The notes beneath the pieces are model-generated. The model searched no databases. It was given only the letters and a program-made list of their open reading frames with translations, and was not told the origin of the DNA. From positions 45,222,501 to 45,286,500 of the forward strand of contig OX031057.1 of assembly GCA_943736015.1 (NCBI GenBank): a stretch of DNA of 64,000 nt, read 5' to 3'. The stretch is from Tridacna crocea. Taxonomy: Eukaryota; Mollusca; Bivalvia; Cardiida; Cardiidae. The position numbers were made by a program, and so were the translations under genes. Positions 51,590 to 62,803 of this stretch are shown in pieces. Position 1 is the stretch's first letter; every line of letters starts with the position of its first letter.

Positions 51590-52865
51590 TGGCATAGGTG
51601 AAGAGCCACCCCATCCCATCATATCTCTGTGTGATGTTTTGTTCATTCTGTCAAATCTGTGTGGGATGCGAGATACATCCCTATTTCATAAGTACATGTA
51701 TGTGCGTTTTTTTGTTCATCAAGGCCAATCATGCTGCAAATATATGTTGCATACTACGTCTGTTGGTTTTATCCAATGATCATGGTTTTCCAACCTTTAC
51801 ATATCTGTATGAATTACTTCATCAATCTTGCATATCTATGTGGGTCCTTTGTCCATCCTGTCACATCTGTATGGGATGTTATTTCTACTAAGTCATTTCT
51901 GTCTTGAATGTATTTGCCCATCCTATCACATCTGTATGGAATGTTTAACTTGACCTGTCTTATCAATGTGGGTTGATCTGTTCATGCTGGGCCATCTGTA
52001 TGAGATGACAAGTCCAACTTGTCTTACCAGTGTCAAGTGATTTGTCCATACTAAGACATCATTTCTTATGTGCCATGTTTTGCTCAACTGGTCATGTTCT
52101 GTGTGGATAATTTGTCCAAAATGTCCTGTTTGTGTGCAATGTTTTTTCCAAACTCTTATTACAAGGATGTTTCAGCAACAATGTCATCCCTGTGTAGGAA
52201 GTTTTGCCCACACCGTAATGTCTGTGTGGGATGTTTTGTCAAACCTTTTACAGGTATGTGTGATGTTCAGTCCAACCTATAACATCAAGTGGGCTGCTTT
52301 GCCAAACCTGTCACATCTGTGTGGACATTTCGCAAAACCTGTCACATCATGTGGGATATTTTGTCATACCTGTCACTCCTATGTTAGATGTTTTGCCATA
52401 CTGGTCACATCTGTAAAGGATGTTTTGCTAAACCTGTCATAGCATGTGGGAAATTTTGTCATACCTGTCACTCCTGTGTTGGGTATTTTGCCAAGCCTGT
52501 CACATAATTATGTAAATTATGTTTTGCCAAACCTGTCATAGCATTGTGGAATATTTTGTCATATCTGACACTCCTGTGTTGGATGTTTTGCCAAGGTTGT
52601 CACATCTGTGAATTATGTTTTGCCAAACCTGTCATAGCATGTGGGAAATTTTGTCATACCTGTCACTCCTGTGTTGGATACATGTATTTTGCCAAGCCTG
52701 TCACATATTGAAGGACGTTTTGCCAAACCTGTCATAGCATGTGGGAAATTTTGTCATACCTGTCACTCCTGTGTTGGATATTTTGCCAAGCCTGTCACAT
52801 ACTGAAGGATGTTTTGCCAAACCTGTCATAGCATGTGGGAAATTTTGTCATACCTGTCACTCCTG
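51590..52865 (+). repeat. ~31-bp minisatellite with trimer higher-order units
   Basis: Units of 31-32 bp of the type GTGGGATGTTTTGCCAAACC+TGTCACATCT, degenerate at the left and more regular to the right, where three variants alternate in ~94-100-bp blocks (GGGAAATTTTGTCATACC, GTTGGATATTTTGCCAAGCC, GAAGGATGTTTTGCCAAACC). The array resumes at 58841 beyond a 6-kb insertion. Confidence 0.9.
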
Positions 52866-53829
52866 GGCAACTTCAAAAAAAATGAAGCAAAAGTGTGACA
52901 TTGGGGGTCAAATTTCAAACCTGTTTTATCATGGCGCTTTTTCTTTTTTTTTGACTAGAGACATCCAAGTTCAAGGAACAAGCACTTCTACACGCAAAAA
53001 AAATGTAGAACTTGACCAAAATTAATGTTTTAATATTTTTTTCATCAATTTTTTTCAATTTGTTAGTTGACAAAAGAATTGATACTACACACAGGCATTA
53101 AGAAAAATGTCAATCTTTTTAATTTAGCTTTAGGGGGAAGTGTTTAGGGCACCATTTTAACACAATTTTTCTCACACATATCTATTTATTTTTTTCTTAT
53201 AGGATTTTTTTTAGTATTTGAGCCGTATATTTTCATTCGACACATCCCAAAGTTTTTTTCACTGGGAAAATGGGCAAGCTAAAATGAAAAAACATATATG
53301 TTAATATCAATGAAGGTATTGCCAAAGCATATGTAAAATTTTAATTGGTTATGATGAATATCAGAGTTGTTAGGTCTGTGTCAAAAACATGACATTATTT
53401 AGAAAAAAAAATGTTACACTTGTGACACTTTCAAAACTAAGGGTTTTTGTTTAAAATTTGCATTCTAATACCAAATTCTTTTCACATTTAGAATCTTTTG
53501 GTAATCACAAATGATTAAAGAGTAATTTGCAAGTAACCTTTCAACTTTAGGAGGAACAATGAAGAAAAATGATAAGGGAAGCTATTCTTATCTAAATTGG
53601 CAATATTGTTTTACTTTTTTCACAAATGACTCATGAAAGTGGTAGAATCTCTCATTCTGCAAACAGTTATAAACTATCAAATCATAATAAAACAATTTGT
53701 TATAAGTTTAAAGCCCCTGCCATAATCTGTAGGCTAGTTTTAAAGGTACCTTATATGCTACACTTGTGACAAAAGTAGTAATAATGACAAAAATAATTAT
53801 TTTACTTCAGTACCTGGTTTTTATTTTCA

Positions 53830-54169
53830 AGTTCTTTACCATGCAACAAAATTATTGGCCTGCTCCAATAGAAACTGCTTACAACACATTTAAGGTGTGT
53901 AAAATTGTAGAATTGAGCACTGATAGGGTAGAAAACATTGGGTGGAAAAGGATAAAATGCGGTGTACCACCATTTTCTCTCTTTTTAGACGAGTGAAAGA
54001 GATTTAACCCTTTACCAAAAGATAACATTTTAGACTTGTCAAAATTGAAAGCCTTTGCAGACAATATTTTTAATAAATGTGATCAGCATTTTCTCCTTTT
54101 CCCACAATGTTTTTCAAAGGCTTCGTTCTCAGGGTCCTCGAAAGTAGGTATTATGTGGTAATGGGTTAA
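53830..54169 (-). mobile_element. two adjoining MITEs inside the 6-kb element
   Basis: A decayed copy (53830-54003) then a shortened copy (54004-54169, TTAACCCTTTACCAAAAGAT to GGTAATGGGTTAA). Confidence 0.85.
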
Positions 54170-54199
54170 ATGGAATCTGTAACAAACCAACTACTTTTT

Positions 54200-54840
54200 C
54201 TCTCAACACACAATATGAAAGGGGAAATCATCAAATGAGCATACAATCATGTTTGATGAGTTTCTTGAAGTAGTTATCAGTTTTCTGGCATGTTCTTACT
54301 CTGAACAAACTTGTTGAGGGCTCCTAATTTTTGTTCAAGATTTTTGTTAACACCCTTCTGAAAGTGAGATATAAGCTTTTACATTTCTTTGTGATCAATT
54401 TCAATAAAGTGATAAATTTTCTGTGAAAGTCAGGATTGGCCTTTATGAATTACTTGTACAGTTTAAGCTTCGAATAAAGTAGATGCCATCTAACAACTGG
54501 AATGCCTCCAATCAACACAGTGTCTCTTTTGTTTGGCAATTTTTTGGAGTTTTCTTCTAGGAAAAGACTTTTGTCATTGCTTTCTTTTTGAAATAACCTC
54601 TATATCAAATGATGAATCCTTTTTTCTCTGCTGTTTTACTTTCTGTACAAAGTTCTTGCTTCTATTACAGCCTTCTTAATTTTTTACTTCTGTTTTAGTC
54701 CTAGGTCAGTTTTTAAGTCTCTTTCGTCACTTTCTTACACATGCTTTGAAGCTTGAAAATTTCTTTTCACATGTATTGGCAAAGGATTTACCTTTATATT
54801 GTAACTTAACAACAAGTCTGAAGTTCATTTTTCAGTTTCT
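54200..54840 (-). pseudogene. possible decayed transposon-encoded frame
   Basis: Minus-strand short open segments (54731-54836 and 54480-54539) have protein-like composition, and LPNKRDTVLIGG resembles, from memory only, an uncharacterised element-borne protein family of aquatic invertebrates. Many stops and shifts. Could be chance. Confidence 0.25.
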
Positions 54841-55520
54841 TTAACTAGCTGTGGAATTAAAAAATTTATAATGATTAATTCTTGAAATGTATGATTTTTG
54901 TCACAAGTGTAACATTTTAGGGCATCTTACTGATTTTGGCAAAAACCACCAGATTTCCTTTGAAATTAATTGTAATCTTTTGACTTTTAGGTACATAAAT
55001 AATTTAACATTAAATCTGACTGAAAAAACTGAAATGAATCTGTATAATAAAACAGATATCTGATGCCATTTTCCTGCTATATCTTAGTTTTATAGATCTA
55101 TTAAAATTTCTTTCACAGAATTGCTAAAATCTCTATAAATATGCATGATGAAAGAACTGTGATGCTTCATAAGTATTACATTGACTATTAGAGCAATGTA
55201 GGTATTTAAATGAGCTCTGTACATGTGTATGTTATACATGCTCAAAATGTGTTACACTTGTGACATCAGTTGAGACCTGCTGGCGAGGTCCACTGCTCAC
55301 TCATTTAAATAAAATTGACATCACTGACATCTTTTGACTTCCAGGATCAGGAAAATAGCAAATAGTGATATGTTATTCGAAGATTAAAGAAATACTGATG
55401 TCTGAAACATCAAATGTTACACTTGTGACATTTTTAGGTCATGTTGATCAAGCCAGGCTATACAACAGGTGTTGTATTTGTCTGTTGAAAAGACATTTTT
55501 TTTATTGTTTCTAATACATT

Positions 55521-58354
55521 CAGGGTTCCCACAACTTTCTGCTTGCGAAATTCCAGACTTTTTCCAGACTTTTTCCAGGATTTTTTTCAAAATTCAAGGT
55601 TTTTTGCAATAGAAAAACTGGAAATGCAAAACCTTTTGAAAGCTACTTTCTTTCATACATTCCTTGTTTTAATGAAAAATTAAGATTTAAAGAACATTCT
55701 AACTGCATGATAGTTATTTCATTTCTTTACTTGGCCAGCTACAAAACTTCAAATGACCGAATATAGATTCAGATCAGCCTATCCATACAGGCAGTTTAAT
55801 AAGGATCCATGCTGTTCTCTTACAGTTCCTAAGTTCCTACAAGTAATGAAGAATTTGAAGGCAAATAGTGTAGATCCTTATAAGACTACATAACCAGGCA
55901 AATTGGGAATAATAGGGCCATGATGGTCCCATGATGGTCCTATATCACTCACCTGAGTACTAAGTAGTAAAGGTCTACAGTGAAGATAAATACCAAATAT
56001 GGAAGTTCAAGGCCAAATAATTCTGACAGGGTATGTAACTGTGCAAAAAGCATTTTCTTCTTTTCCCAAAATGCTTTCACAACCCTTCTTCTTCAGGGTC
56101 ATTGAAAGTCAAGATTGTATTGTAAGGGACTGAATTAACTTTAAGAGGCATTTCCTGGTCAAAATGGTGGTCGAAAGACAGATTAAAAAACATCATTCGC
56201 ACATTGTTAAGACACAAATGAGACTTGTCTCAATAACTTTTTATCAAATTTCAAAGGATGTTGACTGAGACAGTAATCAAGCCAAACTGGGAACCCTAGA
56301 CTAACAGCTCACAACGTTACTGACTAATTTATTGGAGCTCGATAAGTCCAGTATGTGAAAGGTAACCCCTTTGTCCATGACCTATCTTACAGAAGAAAAT
56401 TGTATCACAAGGCTATCCTAAGGAAGACATGTATGAAGTTTCATGAGTGCCAAGGACTTTAGAAGATAACCCTCAACACGGATGGATCGGCCAACTGACT
56501 GTAATTGGTCCACAATGAAATCATACATTTAGTCCCCAATTTGGATAACATGTCGTTTCATGAAATAAAATCAAATAACTATTGTCTGTTGCTTAACAAG
56601 ATGAACATTAATTACATTTTTTCCTGTAATGAAAGAGACATTGGTCCACAGTAAAAATATACACCAAGCCCCCTTTTTCCATGATGTGACATTTAATGAA
56701 AAAGGGTAACATATTGTTATTGGCAGACCATCATAAGGAATACATCTACATAAATTCCATCTTGTTTCAGAGCAGAAGAATTTTAAAATTTTCCTATTTG
56801 TTCCCATGTTCAAACTTGTGACCACCAGGGCAGGGCCAGTTTGAACCCCAGGGGCACCATATGAGCAAACTTGGTAAAGGTCCTCTAGAAGATAGTACAT
56901 ACAAAATATGAAAGTTTGTAACCCCCGGGGTGGGGGTGGGGGGGGGTAGTTTGAACTCTGGGGGAATCATATGAACAATCTTGGTAGAGGTCCAATAGCA
57001 GATGCTGCATACCAAATATCAAAGCTCTATCCCTTCGTGTTTTAATGAAAAAGATTTTTCAAAGTTTTCTTTTATTATTTCCATGTTCAAACTTGTGACC
57101 CCTGAGGTGGGGTCAGTTTTGACCCCAGGGGCATTATATGGACAATTTTTGTAGAAGTATACTAGGAGATGCTACATACCAATTATCAAAGCCCTATGCT
57201 TTCTAGTTTCAGAGAAGAAGATTTTCAAAGATTTTGCTCTTTTTTTTCTTTGGTTGCCATGGCAACCAGAGTTAAGGGTGGAATTTAATATCTTGAACAA
57301 CTTTGGTGGAGATTTAAATAAGGAACATCCCTGCCAAGTTTCATCAAGATTGGCCCAGTGGTTTAGGAGGAGAAGATGTTAAGAAATTGTGGACGATGCA
57401 CGACAGACATGGGGCAATCACAAAGCTAAAAATGTGTTGTTTTTCTCTAACATTGGGAATTATTTTCTTTATGATTTGAGACACAGAATCAAGTCCTTGC
57501 ATATCATTTACTATCATAATGCACAACTCAACAGTTTTGCTGTAAGCCTTCAAATAGAGGTTCTTTTCCCTCTTCAGTCATTGGAACTAAAGCCTAATCC
57601 AAAAGTACCATGTTTTACTTTCACTTAAATTGTTCAGTTTTCATGACCTGAAGTACATGAAGAAATAAACCGGTCTTTTCAAAGGGCAATATCCCTGTTT
57701 TTAATGTTTCTGAAAATACGAATAATCGTAACTTTGTTAGATTTAATACTTGAAGTGTTTTGATCCATGATTGCAGACAAGCGCTTACTTTCAGTTTCTT
57801 CCGACTCGACAACCTCATCCCGACGAGAATCATAACTTGGCTTCATAAAGATAAAGTCTGTTAACCTTTCAGACCCCTATGGATTTAAATTTTCTGTAAT
57901 ATTTACTGTTGTAGCTCATTTTCACGTTAATTCACTTCAACTCGTCCGCGGGAAAATACAAAGCGCAGCTGCATTGTATTTTAGGATAAGTACCGAGTTC
58001 TCCGAAATTAATACACTGGATCCCGGTTTGTTTAAATATTACAATAACTATTCCGGGACCAGTGAACCTAAAAAAAGACCGTAATGTATTTGGGAAATTC
58101 ATCCTCTTCGACCAATGACGGTCTAGGATATATATTGCAGAAAATATTGGACCTTTATCCGAAAAATGGAGGACGCAGACCGAAAATTATTATCGTCCTA
58201 AATTTTTGTTTCATACCCAAAACGTTTCGTACTTTTCCCGGGTTTTTCCCGATTTTTCATAGATATAACAAAAATCAAGACTTTTTCAAGACCGGGAACG
58301 GGTTTTACGAAATTCCCGACTTTTTCCCGTTTTCCCGACTGCGTGGGAACCCTG
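55521..58354. mobile_element. nested element with CAGGGTTCCCAC ends
   Basis: CAGGGTTCCCAC at 55521 is mirrored by GTGGGAACCCTG ending 58354; TACATT is duplicated on both sides (55515-55520, 58355-58360). Next to each end are runs such as CCAGACTTTTTCCAG and CCCGACTTTTTCCCG. It carries pearl element 3. No transposase frame recognised. Confidence 0.82.
55911..57432 (+). mobile_element. pearl-type element 3, degraded
   Basis: ATAGGGCCATGATGGTCC at the left; core units with CATGTTCAAACTTGTGACC and TTTGAACCCCAGGGGC; then GTTGCCATGGCAACCAGAG, GACGATGCACGACAGAC and AAAGCTAAAAA. A MITE piece lies near 56040-56130. Confidence 0.8.
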
Positions 58355-58840
58355 TACATTGCTGTTTATAAAAAAAACTTACCCAGAATGTTAAATTTCA
58401 TCTATTCTCACTGGTAGCTTTAGAAAATCAGAGCACATGAAAAATTGTGCTCCCTTAAGCTCAAGGGGTAGGTGTATATAAATATTAGGATATTTGTTCC
58501 AACAATTCCAAAGTGGGTGGAAATGACCTCAGCTTGAAAATAATATACCTTAGTACACATACTGTGAACCTTGATAATATATACTCACAACTGTAAGCAA
58601 GATTAACAAATGAAGAACAGGGTATTTTAAAAATGTCACACTAAAAGTGTTACACTTGTTACTTTTTTTGATACATTTTGGTCCATAACTCTAGAACGCG
58701 TAATGTTAGAATAATGAAACTTGGCAGGATTATGGAAAACCACAATCTACACATGATAAGATTAAAAAAATAAGAATTTTATATTTTGAATTAACAAAAT
58801 CCTATGTTAGAGAAAAAGCTTCATTTTTTTTGAAGTTGCC

Positions 58841-59260
58841 CTCCTGTGTTGGATATTTTGCCAAGCCTGTCAGGCTGTCACATATGTAAAGGATGTTTTG
58901 CCAAACCTGTCGTATCTGTGTTGGATGTTTTGCTAAACTCTTTACCAAATGACAACATTTTAGACTGGACCAAATTGAAACCAAGACAACAAATTAAACA
59001 TTGCTTTGGAATTGAAATTTGTTTCCAGCAGAATTGAAAACATTGTGCGAAAAGGAGAAAATGCTGGTTACCAGCATTTTCCCATTTTCCCACAATGTTT
59101 TCAAAAGGCTTTTATGTCAGGGTCATAAAAACCAGGGATTGCTTGGGAAAGGGTTAACCTGTCACATTTGTGTGGATGTTTTGCCAAACCTACCAAATTT
59201 GTGGGGGATGTTTCATCAAACATTTCTCACCTATGTGGGATTTCAACTGTCTGCAAATGC
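58841..59260 (+). repeat. minisatellite, right-hand part
   Basis: CTCCTGTGTTGGATATTTTG, then AAGGATGTTTTGCCAAACC units continue the array at 51590-52865; a MITE (58934-59157) interrupts it. Confidence 0.9.
58934..59157 (-). mobile_element. TTAA MITE in the minisatellite
   Basis: CTCTTTACCAAATGACAACA to GGGAAAGGGTTAA; left flank TAAA, right TTAA, between satellite words GTTTTGC and CCTGTCAC. Confidence 0.92.
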
Positions 59261-59473
59261 TAAATCCAGGGATAAGTCTAAAATAAATATCTCTGTTTGG
59301 TTAACAAAAATTATAGAAAGGAACTAGGTAAGACCTATATATCGCAAGACTTTATATTGCATCTACCTTTTTTTTTCACAATGTACATGGCATAGTGAAA
59401 AATAAGAATCTTTTTCTAATGAAAAGGCCAAGTCTAATTACAGGTGATTTCTAGACACTTTAACCTTTGATCT

Positions 59474-59697
59474 TTAACCTTTTACCTGCAAACAAAAATT
59501 TAGACTTTCAAAAGCATTTGAGGATCCACTGACAAATGCCTGTCACTCAAAAATAGAGAATCACTCTATGAAGGGTATTATGCACTGTGAAAAGGAGAAA
59601 ATGCTGGTCACCAGCATTTTCTCCTCTTTCCACAATGTTTTCAAAAGGGTTCTTTCCAAGGGTCATTAAAAGTTGTCATTGTGCAGTAAAGGGTTAA
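59474..59697 (-). mobile_element. TTAA MITE, diverged
   Basis: TTAACCTTTTACCTGCAAAC to GCAGTAAAGGGTTAA; centre TGGTCACCAGC. Confidence 0.88.
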
Positions 59698-59699
59698 AT

Positions 59700-59962
59700 T
59701 GGTTGTATTGGTTGTATTGGGGTTACGCCACTTTAACAGCTATGGTCATATCATGGTGGTCGGTGACACACATGTGTTTCCTGGCTTTCTCACACCGGTA
59801 CTAACACAACTTTCTTTCCAAAGCCACTGACTACTTTTCTCCGATGCTTCAGCAGAAATGAGAGGCTAAAATACGCCGGAAAGAAAGTTTACCTCAAATT
59901 GGTATCGAACTCACAACCACCAGATCATGAGTCCAACACCCTCACCACTGAGCCACCCGGGT
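59700..59962 (-). mobile_element. tRNA-derived SINE, mollusc type
   Basis: Minus strand: CCGGGTGGCTCAGTGGTGAG (A box), GTTGTGAGTTCGATACC (B box), body with GTAGTCAGTGGC, tail AGTGGCGTAACCCC then CAATACAACCAATACAACC. Good example of tRNA-headed SINE with a short tandem tail. Confidence 0.82.
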
Positions 59963-60176
59963 AGGCAATAAAGGGTTAAAAGTTAACTTTGTCTCTGAAA
60001 GAGTAGACAAGAATATGGGAAAAGGAGAAAATGATAGTGACAAGCATTTTCTCTTTTTGTCACATTTTTTTAAAGTAATTTTCTCGGGTGTCCCTAAAAT
60101 GCAGCGTTGTTTAGAAAAGGGTTATCTGTAATTCATGTTGACTTCCATATTTAACATTTTTACCAACAACAATATC

Positions 60177-60318
60177 TTTACTCTTTACCAAATGACAACA
60201 TTTTAGGCTGGTCAAAATCGAAAGCATTTGCAGACGACAAAATAAAAGTGACTGAAAATTTGAAATTTGCTTTGTGAAGGATAGAAAACATTGTGGGAAA
60301 AGGAGAAAATGCTGGTTA
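60177..60318 (-). mobile_element. half MITE, cut at the hairpin centre
   Basis: CTCTTTACCAAATGACAACA to GGAGAAAATGCTGGTTA, then replaced by the 60324 element. Confidence 0.85.
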
Positions 60319-60323
60319 AGGAT

Positions 60324-60529
60324 AGGGCATCCTAATGGGATTCTTGTAATATTGCCTTTCAACATCGAAAAAGTAACAATTCGGCTAAGACTGGTATAAA
60401 TCCATAATTAATGCTGAGAACCAGCATTTACTAGCCGATCGATTACGGATTATCCGAGACTTAGAAGCCGAATCCATACATTTTTCAGCGTTGAAAGGCA
60501 ATGTAACACAAATCCCATTTGAGTGCCCT
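60324..60529. mobile_element. 206-bp MITE with AGGGCA ends
   Basis: Its ends AGGGCATCCTAATGGGATTC and (mirrored) AGGGCACTCAAATGGGATTT continue as ~40-bp inverted repeats to GCCTTTCAAC. Unrelated to the TTAA family; sits at the centre of a broken TTAA MITE. Confidence 0.88.
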
Positions 60530-60619
60530 GTCCAAATTGGAGGCATTTGCAGGTGAAAAACCTGGTAACAGAAACTCCTGGAAAGCATGGATTAGTGCAC
60601 TGCCAGCCAAAGTAATTGA

Positions 60620-60665
60620 AATAATGATAAAAATGTCGTTAAACACAATACAATCAATCACTCAA
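60620..60665 (+). mobile_element. SINE 3' tail fragment
   Basis: ATGTCGTTAAACACAATACA+ATCAATCACTC matches the tail of the SINE at 18296. Confidence 0.65.
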
Positions 60666-60826
60666 ACAATAAGGCAAACTTCCCAAATTCCTCAAATGAT
60701 GAAATCTGTCCTCAATAGGGTAGAAAAAATCATTGGGAATCTCAGTAGTTTCAAAAGACTTCTTCCTCAAGGACATGAAAATGCTGGGTTTTTGGGTAAA
60801 TGGTTAGAAAAAAAAAATTGTAAAGA

Positions 60827-61055
60827 TTAACCCATTACCACACAATCCCTACTTTTGACGCCACTGAGAAAGAAGGCTTTTGAAAACCCTGTGGGAAAAG
60901 GAGAAAATGCTGGTAACCAGCATTTTCTCCTTTTCCCACAGTGTTTTCTACCCTTCCAAGAACAAATTTCAATTTTTCAGTCACATTTATTTTGTCATCT
61001 GCAAATGCTTTCAATTTGGACAAGTCTAAATTTTTCTCGTGTGGTAATGGGTTAA
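60827..61055 (+). mobile_element. TTAA MITE, full length
   Basis: TTAACCCATTACCACACAAT to GTGTGGTAATGGGTTAA. Confidence 0.94.
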
Positions 61056-61288
61056 GAAGGAAAAAAATTCAAGACATGATACACCCTATGTTTCACTCTA
61101 GTTCCTTGGGATGAGATGGCAAAACATCAGACTGCAGAGATTGCATAATGCAGCATTCCATTGTTGTGAAGGGTCAATTACCATGAGGAATTGGATTGAA
61201 ATTTTCAGTTCAGGAGGCAGCCTGAAGTCACAGAAATTGATAGGTAGAATCTTGATACTTCCTCTTATTCAGCAATACAAATCTTATG

Positions 61289-61622
61289 TTAACCCTTTAC
61301 CAAGGAATTCCGGATTTTTAACGTCCCTTAACCCCTTACCATACAATCCCTACTTTTGACGACCCTGGGAGAGAAGACTTTAGAAAACACTGTGGGAAAA
61401 GGAGAAAATGCTGGTAACCAGCATTTTCTCCTTTTCCCACAGTGTTTTCTACTCTTCCCAGAACAAATTTCAATTTTTCAGTCACCTTTATTTTGTCGTC
61501 TGCAAATGCTTTCAATTTGGACCAGTCTAAAATTTTCTCGTGTGGTAATGGGTTAAAGAAAGCTTTGGAAAGATAGAGGGAAAAAGGGACAAAATGCTGG
61601 TTACCATCAATTTTCCTTTTCA
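61289..61622 (+). mobile_element. TTAA MITE split by a nested copy
   Basis: TTAACCCTTTACCAAGGAAT to AACGTCCC, interrupted by 61328-61556, resuming AGAAAGCTTTGGAAAG; right half lost. Confidence 0.8.
61328..61556 (+). mobile_element. nested TTAA MITE with a paired arm change
   Basis: TTAACCCCTTACCATACAAT to GTGTGGTAATGGGTTAA; arms AACACTGTGGG and CCCACAGTGTT match each other. Confidence 0.94.
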
Positions 61623-61624
61623 AA

Positions 61625-62429
61625 TATTAGATATCATCTAAAAGATGGTTTTCCCTGGACTTTGTCATATGAGGGTTATTTGACCAAATGAATTTGAGAA
61701 GGTGAACCTTTGAACTTTGAAGAACATTCAGAACACTTGGGGTGGGGTGGGGCAGTGTTCTGGTTTCGGAATGCAGTTTTTGAGTTGTCTGTCCATTCAG
61801 ACAGATATCTTCTAAACACATTTTTTACTTGGACTTTGTCATTATGAGAATTAGTTGACCCCTCTTCAAATGAATTAAAGAAGGCAAACATTTGAGTTTT
61901 GGAAAACATTCAGGACACTCGGGGGTCAAAATTCAAAGAAACAGGGGGTCAGGGAAAGCCATGAAAAAATCCTTGATATAAAACTGATGAAAACTTCATA
62001 GTTACATTTGTTCCTTATGATGGTCTGCCAATTAATAATTTAATTCTCTCATTTTGTGGTTTATTTTTAAATTCAATTCTGTGTCATAGAAAAAGGGGAG
62101 CTTGATGTATGTTTCCATTATGGAGCGTTACCTCTTTTACTACTGGACAAAGTTTCATGAAACTTCATATTCATATTGCCACCGATACTCATTATGTACT
62201 GGTAATTATTTTTAATGAGATGCCATGTCATGGAAAAAGGGAACTTAATGTGTAGCTTCATTCAGGACCAGTAACAAAAAGGCTACAGCTACATGCAAAA
62301 CTTAATGCATCTTCTAAATTTGTATCAAAAAAATCTTTTTCAGCAGGGGATTTCAACAAAATAACTTGTTCTTCAACATCTTGTTACTTCCTAAACAAAT
62401 TTGTAGCAGAAAACGTTGCAAAATTCCTT
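61625..62429. other. repeat-like, non-coding
   Basis: Two related blocks (61640-61760, 61800-61930) share GGACTTTGTCAT, GAATTTGAGAAGG or similar, and AACATTCAGRACACT, a ~160-bp degenerate tandem repeat. GTTTCATGAAACTTCATATT resembles common mollusc repeat ends. No coding. Confidence 0.55.
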
Positions 62430-62668
62430 TTAATCCATTACCAGACAACAATTTAAGCTTTAGACTTGTCCAAATTGAAGCCATTTGCAGATGAGTGAGA
62501 TGACAATTCAGATGTAGCTCAAAAGATGAAATTTTCCTTTAGTAGCAAAGAAAACATTGTGTGAAAAGGAGAAATGCTGGTTACCAGCATTTTCTCCTTT
62601 TCCCAATGTTTTCAGAAGGCTACTTCCTCAGGGTCATTAAAACTCGTGATCGTGTGGAAAAGAATTAA
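62430..62668 (-). mobile_element. TTAA MITE
   Basis: TTAATCCATTACCAGACAAC to GTGTGGAAAAGAATTAA; small duplication GATGAGTGAGATGAC in the left arm. Confidence 0.9.
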
Positions 62669-62803
62669 AGTATACATTATTGGACATGAAATGGGGTGAT
62701 CTGTCAGTCACAAAGTTTTGTGGCAGAACAGTCTTGGAGCCAAAATTAGAAAAGTTGCCTACCATAAATTAAGAGTTAGCCTTATACCAAGCAATCCTGT
62801 GAT

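Larger units (their letters stand above)
53405..58665. repeat. GTTACACTTGTGACA motif, six spread copies
   Basis: The word or its complement occurs at about 53411, 53758 (one change), 54898 (complement), 55250, 55413 and 58647 (one change), all in the own sequence of the 6-kb element, plus a partial near 52890. It is an imperfect palindrome (TGTTACAC/TTGTGACA). Confidence 0.8.
52866..58840. mobile_element. 5,975-bp DNA transposon with perfect 23-bp TIRs
   Basis: GGCAACTTCAAAAAAAATGA+AGC at 52866-52888 is repeated exactly, inverted, at 58818-58840. CTCCTG is duplicated at 52860-52865 and 58841-58846, and the minisatellite phrase CTCCTGTGTTGGATATTTTG resumes in register. Inside are two MITEs, a second nested element (55521-58354) and ~3.1 kb of own sequence with GTTACACTTGTGACA motifs. 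Minus-strand scraps near 54480-54836 (LPNKRDTVLIGGIPVVRWHL; KGKSFANTCEKKFSSF) hint at a decayed coding region, not assigned. A 6-bp duplication and GGCAAC ends do not let me name a superfamily. Confidence 0.88.

Noticed and set aside
51598-52442. Cys/His-rich frames that look like zinc fingers
   Set aside because: They come from the ~31-bp minisatellite; the spacing of C and H follows the repeat, and unit length is not a multiple of three.
52866-58840. Polinton/Maverick because of the 6-bp duplication
   Set aside because: TIRs are only 23 bp, the element is 6 kb, and no polymerase, integrase or capsid similarity is seen.
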